Below the pieces are notes generated by a model. The model ran no database searches. It worked only from the letters and a program-made list of their open reading frames with translations, and was not told the DNA's origin. Source: Gambelia wislizenii (lineage: Eukaryota > Chordata > Lepidosauria > Squamata > Crotaphytidae). Taken from it: 64,000 bases of DNA. The translations under genes and the position numbers were made by a program. Positions within the stretch are counted from its first letter, which is position 1; every line of letters begins with the position of its first letter. Of this stretch, positions 34,021 through 43,790 are shown one piece after another. The DNA lies in the NCBI GenBank assembly GCA_030847615.1, contig JAUMIR010000001.1:66043501-66107500 (forward strand), given 5' to 3'.

Positions 34021-34945
34021 CGAGGACTGTCTATTAAATAACGAGACTGTTTCTACCATTCAGACAAATCAGGGAGAACCGATTGTGAACACTTGCATTG
34101 TGACCTTGAACGTGTCTGAACCTGCATAACAAACACCAACACTCTTGGCCGTTCAGTTAATTGTCAGTCATTTAAAGCAGCTGTGTTGTCTGTTGTGTGC
34201 TGGAAAAACACTAAGTTTAAAAGTCGAGCAATGTGACATTCTGCAGCAACTTGAGGCGGACCCAAACCTTTTTCCAAAAATCATCACTTGTGATGAAACC
34301 TGGTTCTTCCAGTATGATCCTCAGACAAAACGACAGTCAATGCACTGGAAAACTCCATCATCACCAAGAATGAAAAAAGCATGTCAAAGCAAGTCCACAT
34401 TCAAAACCATGCTCGTTGTTGTTTTTTACATCAAGGGCCTAATTTTGGCAGAATTGGTTCCATAAGGTAGAACAGTGAATCAGCATTATTATAAGGAAGT
34501 TTTGATAAAACAGAGAGAAAGGGTTAGGGGGTAAAAAGGCCAGAACTGTGGGGAAATGGTTTCATTCTTCATCAAGACAATGTGCCTGCTCACACAGCAC
34601 TTTCTGTGAAGCAGTTTTTGGCTGATAAATGCATTATTATACTTGAACATACTCCATAAACGCCAGATTTGGCACCATGTGACTTTTTTTTCCCTAAAGT
34701 GAAATTGGTGCTTAAAGGAACATGTTTTGAGTCAATTGATGCAGTAAAGAAGAAAACAGCAGATGTGTTGAAACAGCTGACAGAAACTGATCTGTTCCAC
34801 GCCTTCGGCCAGTGTAAAACAAGACTGAATCAGTGAGTAAGTGTGAAGGGGGAGTATATCAAAGGGGAACAAGCATTAGAATTGTAATACATATAAATAA
34901 AAATGGGTTATTGTATCGGTCTCATTATTTAATAGTCAAACCTCG
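34021..34945 (+). mobile_element. mariner DNA transposon, internally deleted
   Basis: The element starts CGAGGACTGTCTATTAAATA and ends in the inverted copy (TATTTAATAGTCAAACCTCG). TA lies directly outside both ends (34,019-34,020 and 34,946-34,947). It is 925 bp, against about 1.3 kb for intact mariners. The N-terminal DNA-binding half of the transposase is mostly missing, while the catalytic half remains in pieces. Mariners move by cut-and-paste DDE transposition. Confidence 0.92.
34215..34835 (+). pseudogene. mariner transposase catalytic region, broken
   Basis: The frame at 34,145-34,465 carries 'ITCDETWFFQYDPQTKRQS', with the first catalytic aspartate in CDETWFF. It continues to 'MLVVVFYIKG' and then stops. 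After further stops, plus-strand translation gives 'HQDNVPAHTA' (second aspartate, about 34,577) and 'TPDLAPCDFF' (third aspartate, about 34,668-34,690). This order and the spacing between the second and third aspartates fit the mariner DD34D triad. Stop codons near 34,464 and 34,659 and frameshifts make it inactive. Confidence 0.88.
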
Positions 34946-34984
34946 TATATTCCCCAAATATGCATGTGTAATCTATTACATGTA

Positions 34985-35255
34985 TAAAGATACGTAACTG
35001 AATACCAAAGTCAGGACCATCCATGCCATCATATTTCCAATTTGTATGTATGGTTGTGAAAGCTGGACAGTGAAGAAAGCTGATAGGAAGAGAACTCATT
35101 TGAAATGTGCTGGAGGAGAATTCTATCATGGACTACCAATTTTTTTTTAAGAATCCTAGAGCAAATCAAGCCATAAGTCTCCCTAGAAGTCAAAATGAGG
35201 CTATTGTAGTTTGTCCATATCATGAGACAACATGACTCATGTCAGGGAAAATAGA
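34985..35255 (+). mobile_element. BovB/RTE LINE C-terminal relic
   Basis: Plus-strand translation reads 'LNTKVRTIHAMIFPICMYGC', followed by 'ESWTVKKADRK' (about 34,995-35,090). This is the typical post-RT segment of BovB LINEs. It then frameshifts into a decayed continuation up to about 35,255. BovB is widespread in squamates. The fragment directly follows the mariner. Confidence 0.8.
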
Positions 35256-35838
35256 TATTGTAATCAGAAGTTTATCTCCCCACTTTTGGGTAATTTTGCT
35301 CACCAGGCATTGAGATGCCAGCTTGTCTCTCAGAACTCATAAATCTGTCTTTTGTTGTTTTGCTTTTCTGTCCTTCGGAGTGAGAAGATGAGAAACGAAA
35401 CTGGGCTTCAGGTTTCTGCTCCTTCTCAGAAGGATTTAATGTTTTGGGGAAAAACATATAACTGGGGAGGGATTTTGGAGTTAGCCTCTTGCTTTTGGAG
35501 GCTCCTTTTCCCTTCTTTTAGCTCCTGAGAAGCTTTGGGGCATACAGAAGCATGGATGAATGTCTTCTGTCTTTTATTTTGCTTTTGCATTTCTTTTTAA
35601 TAAAGCTATAAAGAAAACCAACAGCCTCCTTATTTTGCACCAGAGGTATGCATGACTTTGCCCAGAAGCCCATGCTATTTTGCTGCATGCATCTCTGCTT
35701 GGATAGGCAGAGGGAGAACGGACTTTGCATTTTACAACAACTCATTCATTAGAAAGAACAATAATGCTTGGTAGAGTTGGAGGCAATAGGAAAAAAGGGA
35801 AGACCATATTACTGATAGATAAGATTCAGTCAAGGAAA
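35256..35838. other. Unassigned sequence
   Basis: No gene or repeat was recognised. The two minus-strand frames (35,272-35,457 and 35,518-35,745) are without family features. Confidence 0.4.
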
Positions 35839-35839
35839 T

Positions 35840-35953
35840 TACAGCCCTGAGTCTGCAGGACCTGAGCAGGGCTGTTGATGACGGTGACTTGGAAGTCTCT
35901 TATTCATAGAGTTGCCGTAAGTCTAAGCTGACTTGACTGCAATTAACAACAAA
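35840..35953 (+). mobile_element. SINE 3' half with BovB-type tail
   Basis: The segment 'ggaagtctcttattcataga', then 'gttgccgtaagtctaagctg' and 'acttgactgcaattaacaac' is the 3' half of a squamate SINE with a BovB-like tail. The promoter head is missing. Confidence 0.7.
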
Positions 35954-37164
35954 TCTGTTATCCTGAACTGGGTCTCCCCTTGCTTTTCTATTCAATAAAC
36001 ATAATTTGGTCTAAGTAAATTATTTTTCACACAAAGCATGTTCAGCCATCATGCAAATTTTACCAAGTTTTTAAATGCCATTTCAGAACAAGAGGGTACT
36101 TACAAAGCTCAGTGTATGTAAGGCAACTTAATTGTCACAGAACTGGCACATTATTCAGAAATATAAATTTTAGGTTTTTCAGTGGATTTGGGTGATGAAC
36201 ATTTTCTTACTAACCCTTCACATCATACAGCTGTTAATGGCTTTTCTAGGCTTTCATTAATCTAGAGGGAAATCTTGACCTCATTAATTTCAGTGGGAGA
36301 TCTGCAATTAATTGTGATAGGTCCCAAATTTCACACCCATTATAATTAGCAACTAACATGATTATAAATACTGAAGCAAAACAGTTCCAGAATTTTTACA
36401 TGTAATTCTCCTGATCATAATTTACTAGAATATCCTTTTGCAAGATTTTTGGGAAGAAATTTCAAAGACATGTAAATGAGGGTTACAGTAATTTGATCTC
36501 AGTTCCCCCCACTACAGTTTCACCATGACCAAAGTTCTAAATAATAGCTACTGGCATCATGCGCTTGGCTGTGCGCTATGGTAGAATTTCATTACGGGCT
36601 TGACTTGTACCCATTACTTCCTCTCAATCCGAGGCCTACAGTATTACAAATAAGGCTGTACTTGTCATATGTGAAATAACACAAAATGCAGACATTTATT
36701 TACCTGACATAAGAGTTTCCAGGGGGCATATCAGAAGCGAGTATGATGTATGCTGTGAAATGCCACGTCCCAGGCATTGTAACTTCAAAGGAAGAATTTG
36801 GGGTCTCTAGGAAAAGACTCTGGCTATGATCCCAAGAAGTGATGCATGCGCATGAGCAAGAACTGCATTCAAATCTGGAATGTGTCTTGCTGTTTTTAGT
36901 TCAACCATTTCCACTACACAAACTTTTTTAAAAACTGAATCCTGACTTTTCTGTTAGGTAGCAGGAACTGTTCTCTTGGATAGCAGAAACTGAATTTCTG
37001 GACGTTTTGGTTCTTTACAAGCATGCCTAACTTCTTTTGCTCTCAGCTTACATCTGTGCGTCAATCATAAATCATACCATAGGTCATCGCACAAATCTGA
37101 CTGTTGAGTAAGAATGCTGTGGCATCTTACAGAATTTAATTTTAAAATATTACAGAACCAACAA
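35954..37164. other. Unassigned AT-rich sequence, possibly conserved non-coding
   Basis: No gene or transposon was recognised. The part at about 36,130-36,480 is repeat-free and dense in ATTA/TAAT words ('tctgcaattaattgtgatag'), the style of conserved vertebrate enhancers. That is only a suggestion. Confidence 0.35.
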
Positions 37165-38206
37165 GCTCTCAGGGTTTTCTTGGCAAGATTTGTTCAGAGA
37201 GAGCTTGCCTTTGCCTTCCTCTGAGGTTGAGAGAATGTGACTTGCCCATGTTAAGCATGGCTTACACACCCACTTTCAGAGGCCTACACCCCACTTCTAG
37301 AGACCTCAGAAATGTGTATTATTAATTTGGTTCATTAATGTGACCTTCCAACCTTCCACAAGGGAAAAGGCACAATGGTCTCAGAGAAGAGGACGGCTGA
37401 ATGCCATGCTTTGCACCTAAGGCTAAAAGCCAAAACGGACACATTTCCCAGGAAAAGGGAGACAATGGATGAAATGATATCTTTGTATTTGCTGATTTTG
37501 AAACTTCCTTTCCTTAATCCCAAACCTTAAGACCCTTGCTCAAGCTGCTAAAATCCAATCACTGGACATTAAGAAACACATTAGCATCTTTCCCACCTTT
37601 TGTCAAGACCAGGAAACTCATTGTGCAATCCATGAAGGCTCAGGAAATCTATTGTTTCAACCCATGAAACATCAATCCCCTCAGGGGTATTTGGAGGTAT
37701 AAATATCACCCCCAAAATATGCCTCAGTGCGCACAGTCAGTTATAGGGGAGACCCTGTTACTCTGTGTTAGCCACCCCAGGTTCCTCCATCCACTCTGCC
37801 GGATTGACCACAGAACAGGTTGTATCACCCCAACAAATCCTCTTGCTACTCTCTATCCAAGTTTTTCCTACTGCTTTTCCTATAGCCTTGTGTGAATGCT
37901 TTTTTCTGTGTGAATGTGTATGTGTCTGGTATTATTTTTGAATTCTTTAATAAAAACCATACTTAATTGTACATGTGTGTGTATTCCATCCAGACTAGTA
38001 CCAATTGACAAAGGTTTGCAAGATTCCCTTGTTACCCCCTTTTGCATAGCTAAAGTCGAGTTGCTGCTAATTTCCCCAACATATTAGAAACTCGATATTT
38101 TCTTGGAATTTTCCAAGGAGCATTTTTTTCCATCGCTGAGCAGAGATTTGAACCTTAGTCTCCAGAGTTGTAGTTCAGTGCTCAAACCACTACACCACAG
38201 TGGCTC
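37165..38206 (-). mobile_element. tRNA-derived SINE split by an LTR-like element
   Basis: The internal SINE body (minus strand) occupies 37,165-37,248: 'gttttcttggcaagatttgt', then 'ttgccttcctctgaggttga' and 'gagaatgtgacttgccca'. The promoter head resumes at about 38,128-38,206: 'gagatttgaaccttagtctc', then 'cagagttgtagttcagtgct'. About 15 bases expected between the halves are missing. The LTR-like element at 37,249-38,127 fills the gap, so it inserted after the SINE, with a small deletion at the site. A (TG)n microsatellite follows at 38,217-38,247. Confidence 0.75.
37249..38127 (+). mobile_element. LTR-like element, copy 1
   Basis: A unit of about 880 bp starting TGTTAAGCAT. It has a U3-like part, a TATA box (TATAAATA at 37,698-37,705), a poly(A) signal (AATAAA at 37,949-37,954) and a 3' part that can form two hairpins. 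One hairpin pairs TCGAGTT with AACTCGA and CTAAT with ATTAG (38,056-38,095). The other is CTTGGAATTTTCCAAG (38,102-38,117). A second copy is at 42,107-43,185 and a diverged third at about 57,830-58,540. The TATA/poly(A) order fits a long terminal repeat. No gag or pol was found next to it, and no target duplication is clear, so the exact class is uncertain. Confidence 0.6.
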
Positions 38207-38214
38207 AACTAACT

Positions 38215-38246
<32 letters not shown>

Positions 38247-41220
38247 CAGAGAGAGGTTGCCATTTATTAACAGAAGGAATGTAAACCAACAATGTTGATT
38301 CTCTTGCGGGAACGTTTCGACAGGATGACTACAAATTTCCTCCGATGGCAATCCACTGATTCATCACTCATGATTAATTATTTCTCATATTTTATTTCTC
38401 TAACACATATGAATAGTGGCTAGGAGTGACTGTAAAAGAAAGTGTGTGCTTAGAAAAGGTCTGTGCTGACATTAATCATTATTACCCTCTACCATTTTGT
38501 GCCTGTTTGGGAGTGTATTATTTATAGCTATCAGATCATGGAGTTGTGTCCATTACTGGAGAGTTCTGAGGGCAATAGTTCAGATTACATCAGATGAAAT
38601 ACTAGGGCCAGTGATTGAAAATGATGCAGCTAGGGGAGAAGGGAGAGCTCTTGGAAGCTTAGTTTGTTGGGAGGTAATGGAGTAAAGAGGCTGATACATT
38701 GTTCAAGGGGCTCTGGCACTATAGGAACACCCGTTTCCGCCTCACAGTTACTGAGTGATCACATACCTCTCATGCAACTATTGCAGAAGAACTGGTTTTA
38801 CTAGCTTTTCTGGGCAATAAGGCAAAGAAACTGACAATTTACTTTTGAGTCAGTGCCTAACCAATACTACCATTCACCAGAGTGGCAGCATGACTTTGGG
38901 TTGGCTTTTATTTATCACCGAGGGAGAAAAGCATTAGTGTGTGTGTGTGTGTGTGTGTTTGCCTCAGAAGCCAGAATAGTTTGACTAGCCTTGGGTATGT
39001 ATGAGCAGTGTGACTTGCTGGAGACAGATAGCAGAGTGTCTTGGGCTGATCCTGCTTTATAATAACAGGAAGAAAGTTTTTTAAAAAATCATAAATGGAA
39101 AAGCAGGCTTACAGCATAATCATTCTGGAGACTCAAAGGAAGAAAGTCAACTTAAACGTTGACAGGATGGCTCTGAATGTTCTTACATTTCATAACCTAT
39201 ATAGTACTGGCAAAATGTCCATCCAAATGACAGGATGGAAGAAGCAGGGCCTGTATATTGAAGGGATCCCCAGGAGAGGGCAGTGTGGTTCTGTGTACTC
39301 TGCTCACAGGAATGCATTGCACTGAGGCCCTCAGTAGAAGCTAGACTACCCAGTTTCAGCAGTGCAGGGTAGGTTTTGTCTTTAGCACAACATTGTTTGC
39401 ACTATGTGTAATGCCTTTCCCCAAAATAAGCAAATAACTCAGTGCTTTTTGACAAATTGAAAGTCCCTTGTGTGACCAATTTTTGTGGAGAGTGCAACTT
39501 GTTTAAATCTCCAAGAATCGAGTCTGTACTTGTGTATTAATCACTGGATTAATATACTTTGGATTCTGCCTTGGATTCTGTTCCTTTGTCACTCTAATGA
39601 GACAAAAGAAATCCAGCAATGCATCTGTTGTTTTATTCAAACACATTCAGAGACCTTCTAGAGTAGACAATGCTACATTTTGATTTTTAATGTGCCTGGG
39701 CCCTAACATGTCTTGAACGGGACTCTTCCAGATAGCAGATTTCTCTTTTGTCTTAGTGGCATGGTGATCTTTATAGTTTAGAAAATCACACCATGCTGTC
39801 TTACAGGTCACAAACTTAGTCATGAATGCTTGTCCATCTCACCATTAATTTATGGATCTGAATAATCTACACTGTATTATAGAAAGGACAGAAATGAAAG
39901 TGTGATTTGAGCCCTAGAGAATAGCATTAGCATAATGTTCCTTGACTCCCAGAGCACTCTCTTATCAGTCTGTCCGCACACCTAACTGCTTCTCATTTTC
40001 TGTTTCCACACTTACTGCTCACATTCTTGTCCTCCTTCATTCCACCTGCTCTACCTTCAGCTTTTGATCACGTTTTCTATTTGCTTTTCTGAGAGATGAT
40101 AACATTATGGAAATTTGACTCTTCAGCTGTCTGCCCTACACCTGAATGTAGTGTATCCATCCTTTGCCTCCTAATTAAAAGGAAAACTTCTACCAGAGGT
40201 ACTCAAAGCTAAAGATGATTAACTGTGAATCTTTGCTCACTCTGTCATCAGTTGAACTCAAGCCAGCCTTCCCTTTGCATCCTGCCCTGTGCTATGCTTT
40301 TCATTTCTCCCTCACGCAAACCAGTGGAAGAAAGTTTTGTGCAGGATCACAACTTTTCTGGGCATTATCTATACTTGCACCAGCAGTATCATTTCTCCCA
40401 CTATTATATGGTGTATCACATAATATCTCTGAATACCATGACAGATTTATGAACACTGCCTCATTATAAAACAGATTGTGGGAAGGGGGAATCCACTGAT
40501 CAGGTTTTGCCAATGCTGAAACCATAAAAAAGACTGGATAAATTTGGATTCACATGAACACTGTCATATATACCGTACTAAACAGCAATCTCAGTTCTCC
40601 AAACACTGGTCCTTCTGTAGCCATAAGAGAGCCATCTATGCCTGGGAGCCCCAGTTTAGTGCCTTGAGCACCACTGTACCCAAGGGTGCCCTTTGGCTCC
40701 CAGCAGAACTCCCTCCTATCTTTACCTATAGTAGTCTTAAAGATTTTTAAAATTGTCTTAATAGAGAGGATGGCATGCTACAAACCAAAGCACTAGCCTC
40801 AAATGCCATATTTATTTTCAACAATGTCTCTTGGCCTAGAGGCATTGTCCCAGAGGCATGGCTTGAAAATAAACATATTGGTTGGATGGAATCCAGATGT
40901 TTAAGTGTGTGTATCCAGCTACCAGAAAATGAAGAAGCTTGTGGTGGAGTGATAGAGTGTCACAGCGGGATACAGGAAGTGTCAAGTAGGGAGGTTTCCT
41001 GTGCTTTTTGTCTGGGTCTGGTCAGCTGTAGTCAGAAAATTGTCCAATCCAATGGTCACTCTCTGCTTGGGAAAATCTCACATACTAGACCATTGCAGCC
41101 ACTGCCATGACTTCATCCCTCAGGCCTGGAGGAATCACATCTTGTAGCTTAAGGCCTTGGGACTTGGGAGGCTGTGGTCAATGCCTCTGAGCTTGCTGTT
41201 CCAAATAAGATTCTCTCTAT
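38207..41220. other. Unassigned sequence between LTR-like copies
   Basis: The two LTR-like copies (37.2 and 42.1 kb) have the same orientation, but I see no gag, protease, RT or integrase between them, so they are not an obvious provirus pair. (TG)n tracts lie at 38,217-38,247 and 38,936-38,960. The frame at 40,775-41,110 (111 aa) has no recognised domain. Its far end may belong to the DIRS relic's 3' part. Confidence 0.4.
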
Positions 41221-41289
41221 ATATATGGTTTTAATGGGCATTTGCTCCAATACACAAGCAACTAATCCAGTCTGTAGGGTGAGATGAAT

Positions 41290-41965
41290 GTGGAAGACTG
41301 GGACCATGTTGTATCAATGGAACACCCACTAGAAAGGCAGAGGAAGCTGCCACAGCTCTGGTAGAATGGCTTCTTATTATTGCTGGAACTGGAAGATTGG
41401 CTAATTGGTAGATTAGTCTGATGGTAGTGGCTATCCATTTAGAGAGCCTTTGAGATCATGCAGGATTGCCTTTCCTATGGCCACTGTAACAAACAAAAAG
41501 GCAGGAGGTTTTCCATAAAGCAGAGATCCTCCCTACATAAAAGGTGAGAGCTCGCCAAACATCCAACAAATGGTGAGATCTTTCATAGTCTGAAGCAGGG
41601 TTCAGATAGAATGTAGGGAGTGCTATTGACTGAGATAAGTTAAAAGTAGAAGCCACTTTTGGCAATAATGATATATCAGGCATGTTCACGATAGAACTGC
41701 AGGATAAGAGGATCAGAACATAGGGTGATCAGCTCACTGGCCCTCCTCCCTGATATAACAGCCACCAGAAATGCAAGATAGAAGTCAGAGGCCACACGTA
41801 GCAAGAGGTTCAAAGGAAAGGTTCATGATATGAGAGAGGACTACAGACAGACTCCAAAATGGAACCACTGGTGAAATAGAAGAAGAGTTTTTGAAATTCC
41901 TTCAGGTGCCTCTTCACAAGTGAATGAACAAACCAGGAAGTTTAGCCATGTAGTCAGATTTAAGC
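41290..41965 (-). pseudogene. DIRS tyrosine recombinase, decayed
   Basis: Minus-strand translation across frames shows 'SLVKRHLKEF' (about 41,920), 'LPTFYLNPASDYERSHHLLDV' cited by its HHLLDVWRAL core (about 41,570), 'TSCLFVCYSGHRKG' (about 41,490), 'RLSKWI' (about 41,440) and 'IIRSHSTRAAAASSAF' (about 41,370-41,325). The HSTR motif fits the H-x-x-R box of tyrosine recombinases. 'KR.LK' and 'LDV.RAL' are familiar from vertebrate DIRS elements. The last catalytic tyrosine was not located with certainty. Stops are present, and part of the frame is open at 41,456-41,689. It cannot be functional. Confidence 0.65.
41438..41490. repeat. 53-bp perfect inverted repeat with 42,428-42,480
   Basis: The segment from 'tttagagagcctttgagatc' to 'ctatggccactgtaac' recurs in reverse complement 938 bp downstream (41,490 to 42,428). 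This copy is the source, because it is in register with the recombinase relic around it. The other lies at the end of a retroposed tail. Confidence 0.85.
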
Positions 41966-42106
41966 AGAAACTGATGCCACATAGACCTTCAAAGAGGAGG
42001 CAGAAAGACCTGACTCTCCTAGCAATTAAGTACATATTGAAGACACACGATCTCAGGAGATATGTTCTGACACAATAAAAACCAAATGACCTCTGCTATT
42101 TCATGG

Positions 42107-43185
42107 TGTTGTAAGCATAAGCTTGCACCCCACTTCCAAGGCACCCCACTTCTGGAATGTTAGCATTGCCCTGCACCCCATTTTTACAGGTCTCAGAAGC
42201 TGGCCAAGCTTGGTTCATTACTGTGGCCTTTTACAAGGGAAAAGACAGGATGGTCTCAGAAAAGGTCATTTTTGCTTTTCTCTGGAAAGGAAGGCCTGGG
42301 GCTGAAGGGCCAAAATAATAATAATAATAATAAAATTTTATTTCTATCCCGCCCCTCTGCAACGCAATCGGGGCGGCTTACAATATAAAAATTCCATAGT
42401 CCCAGTACCCTAACCCACCCACAGTGGGTTACAGTGGCCATAGGAAAGGCAATCCTGCATGATCTCAAAGGCTCTCTAAAAGAAGACACATTCCACATAA
42501 ATGGGAAGGTAATTGATGGAGAAACCCTTTTGTATTTACTGATTGTGAAATTTCCTCTCCTCAGCTCCCAAGCTTAAAAAAGCTGCTAAAAACTGTTAAA
42601 ATTCAATCACTGGACATTAAGAAACACATTTAGCATCTTCCTCACCTTTTGTCAAGAGCAGGAAACTCATTGTGCAATCCATGAAGGCTCATGGAATTCA
42701 TTGTTTCAACCCATGAAGGAACCAATCTCCTCAGGTGTCTTGGGAGGTATAAATATCATCCCCAAAATATGCCTCATTGCGCACAGTTGTAACAGGGGGG
42801 GGGGAACTCTGTTACTCTGTGTTAGCCAACCCAGGTTCTTCCATCCACTCTGCCAGATTGACTACAGGACAGATCTGTATCACCTCAACAGAACCCTCTT
42901 GAAACCCTCTATCCCAAGTTTTCCTACTGTTTGTTTCTATAGCCTTGTGTGAATGCTTTCTTTGGGTGATTGTGTGTGTGTGTGGTGTTATTTTTTTAAC
43001 TCCTTAATTAAAAAAAATACTTAATTTTAAAATGTGTATGTATTCCATCCAGACTAGTACTGGTATAACAGGTTTAAAAGATTCCCTGGTTACCCCCTCT
43101 TGCATAGCTAAAGTCGAGTTGCTGCTAATTTCCCCAACATATTAGACACTCGATATTTTCTTGGAATTTTCCAAGGAGCATTTTG
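42107..43185 (+). mobile_element. LTR-like element, copy 2 (in DIRS relic)
   Basis: It begins TGTTGTAAGCAT and is collinear with copy 1: U3-like part, TATAAATA at 42,748-42,755, a decayed poly(A) signal near 43,004, and the same 3' hairpin region ('gctaaagtcgagttgctgct', 'cttggaattttccaag'). By eye the last ~110 bases differ from copy 1 at about 3 positions, while the U3-like part differs at roughly one base in ten. An insertion occupies 42,316-42,480. A G10 tract at about 42,796 replaces part of the leader. Confidence 0.6.
42316..42480 (-). mobile_element. Chimeric tail insertion carrying a 53-bp inverted copy of local DIRS sequence
   Basis: Comparison with LTR-like copy 1 shows that this segment is extra. 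Its left part is a reversed LINE/SINE tail: (AAT)n, then 'ttttatttctatcccgcccc' and 'aatcggggcggcttacaata'. Its right end, 42,428-42,480, is the exact reverse complement of 41,438-41,490 in the DIRS recombinase relic (53 of 53 bases by eye). No clear target duplication was found. Confidence 0.7.
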
Positions 43186-43189
43186 GGTA

Positions 43190-43790
43190 ACAGTGTAGGA
43201 TCTCCTAAAGGAAGGTTTCCTGGCAGAAAGCAAAACATTCTTCACCTACTGTAGGACCATGTAGGTGGTTGCATCCTCCATGCTGAGATTCAGTGTGATA
43301 ACATCTGGATGACAAACCTTCCCACCCTGCTGAGTGAGGAAAGTAGTAATCTGATCACTCTTTCTCTGGACATTCTGAGCAGAGTGGAAAACCATGGCTG
43401 ATGAGACCACCCTGGACCACTGAATATGCAATTAGCATTGTCATCCATGATCTTACCAATCACATGAGTAGAAACTGGAGAAAGGCATATTTGAGTGTTT
43501 GGACACATTGCACATTGTGTTCCATAGCAAAGGAGTATTACACTGTATTAGAGTGTGGGGAATGTACCTGTCAAGGCACTACTCATGAGACAAAGTCCCA
43601 GCCCTGCTAAGGGCATCTGCCCAACTGTTACCCTGACTGGCTAAGAGAATTGCCACTGGTGCAATGTGGTAGGCCAGACACCAGTCCCTTAGATTCAAAG
43701 TAAGACTAGAGGTTCAGATTATGTGTCTCCATACTTGTTCTTGTGAAATACCATGGCCATATTGAATTGGATGGAGTGGCTGAGCTAGTG
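43190..43790 (-). pseudogene. DIRS RNase H and linker region, decayed
   Basis: Minus-strand translation gives 'WADALSRAGTLSHE' (about 43,600), matching the 'N..ADALSR....HEW' landmark that ends DIRS RNase H domains. Then comes 'IMDDNANCIFSGPGWSHQPWFSTLLRMS' (frame 43,290-43,508), which corresponds to the 'AP.WP.RPWF..LL' block of DIRS polyproteins, and 'VCHPDVITLNLSMEDA' (about 43,310). Frameshifts separate these pieces. The assignment rests on remembered block patterns. Confidence 0.6.

Larger units (their letters stand above)
41225..43790 (-). mobile_element. DIRS-type retroelement relic, split by an LTR-like element
   Basis: Minus-strand reading gives RNase H end sequence at 43,790-43,190 and tyrosine recombinase sequence at 42,106-41,225, which is the DIRS gene order (RT-RNase H, then recombinase). 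The LTR-like copy 2 (42,107-43,185) sits between them, in the linker around 'SARKPSFRRSY'. DIRS elements integrate with a tyrosine recombinase instead of a DDE integrase and so make no target duplication. RT and the terminal repeats were not found. Numerous stops mark it as old. Confidence 0.65.

Noticed and set aside
38217..38247. (TG)n tract as a regulatory Z-DNA element
   Set aside because: It is an ordinary dinucleotide microsatellite directly after a SINE. Nothing else supports a regulatory role.
40775..41110. 111-aa plus-strand frame
   Set aside because: No recognisable domain, and it is antisense to the downstream side of the DIRS relic.
37249..43185. A provirus bounded by the two LTR-like copies
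   Set aside because: The orientation is the same and the spacing plausible, but no gag, pol or env sequence lies between them. The copies also sit in different host elements (a SINE and a DIRS relic), so they are separate insertions.
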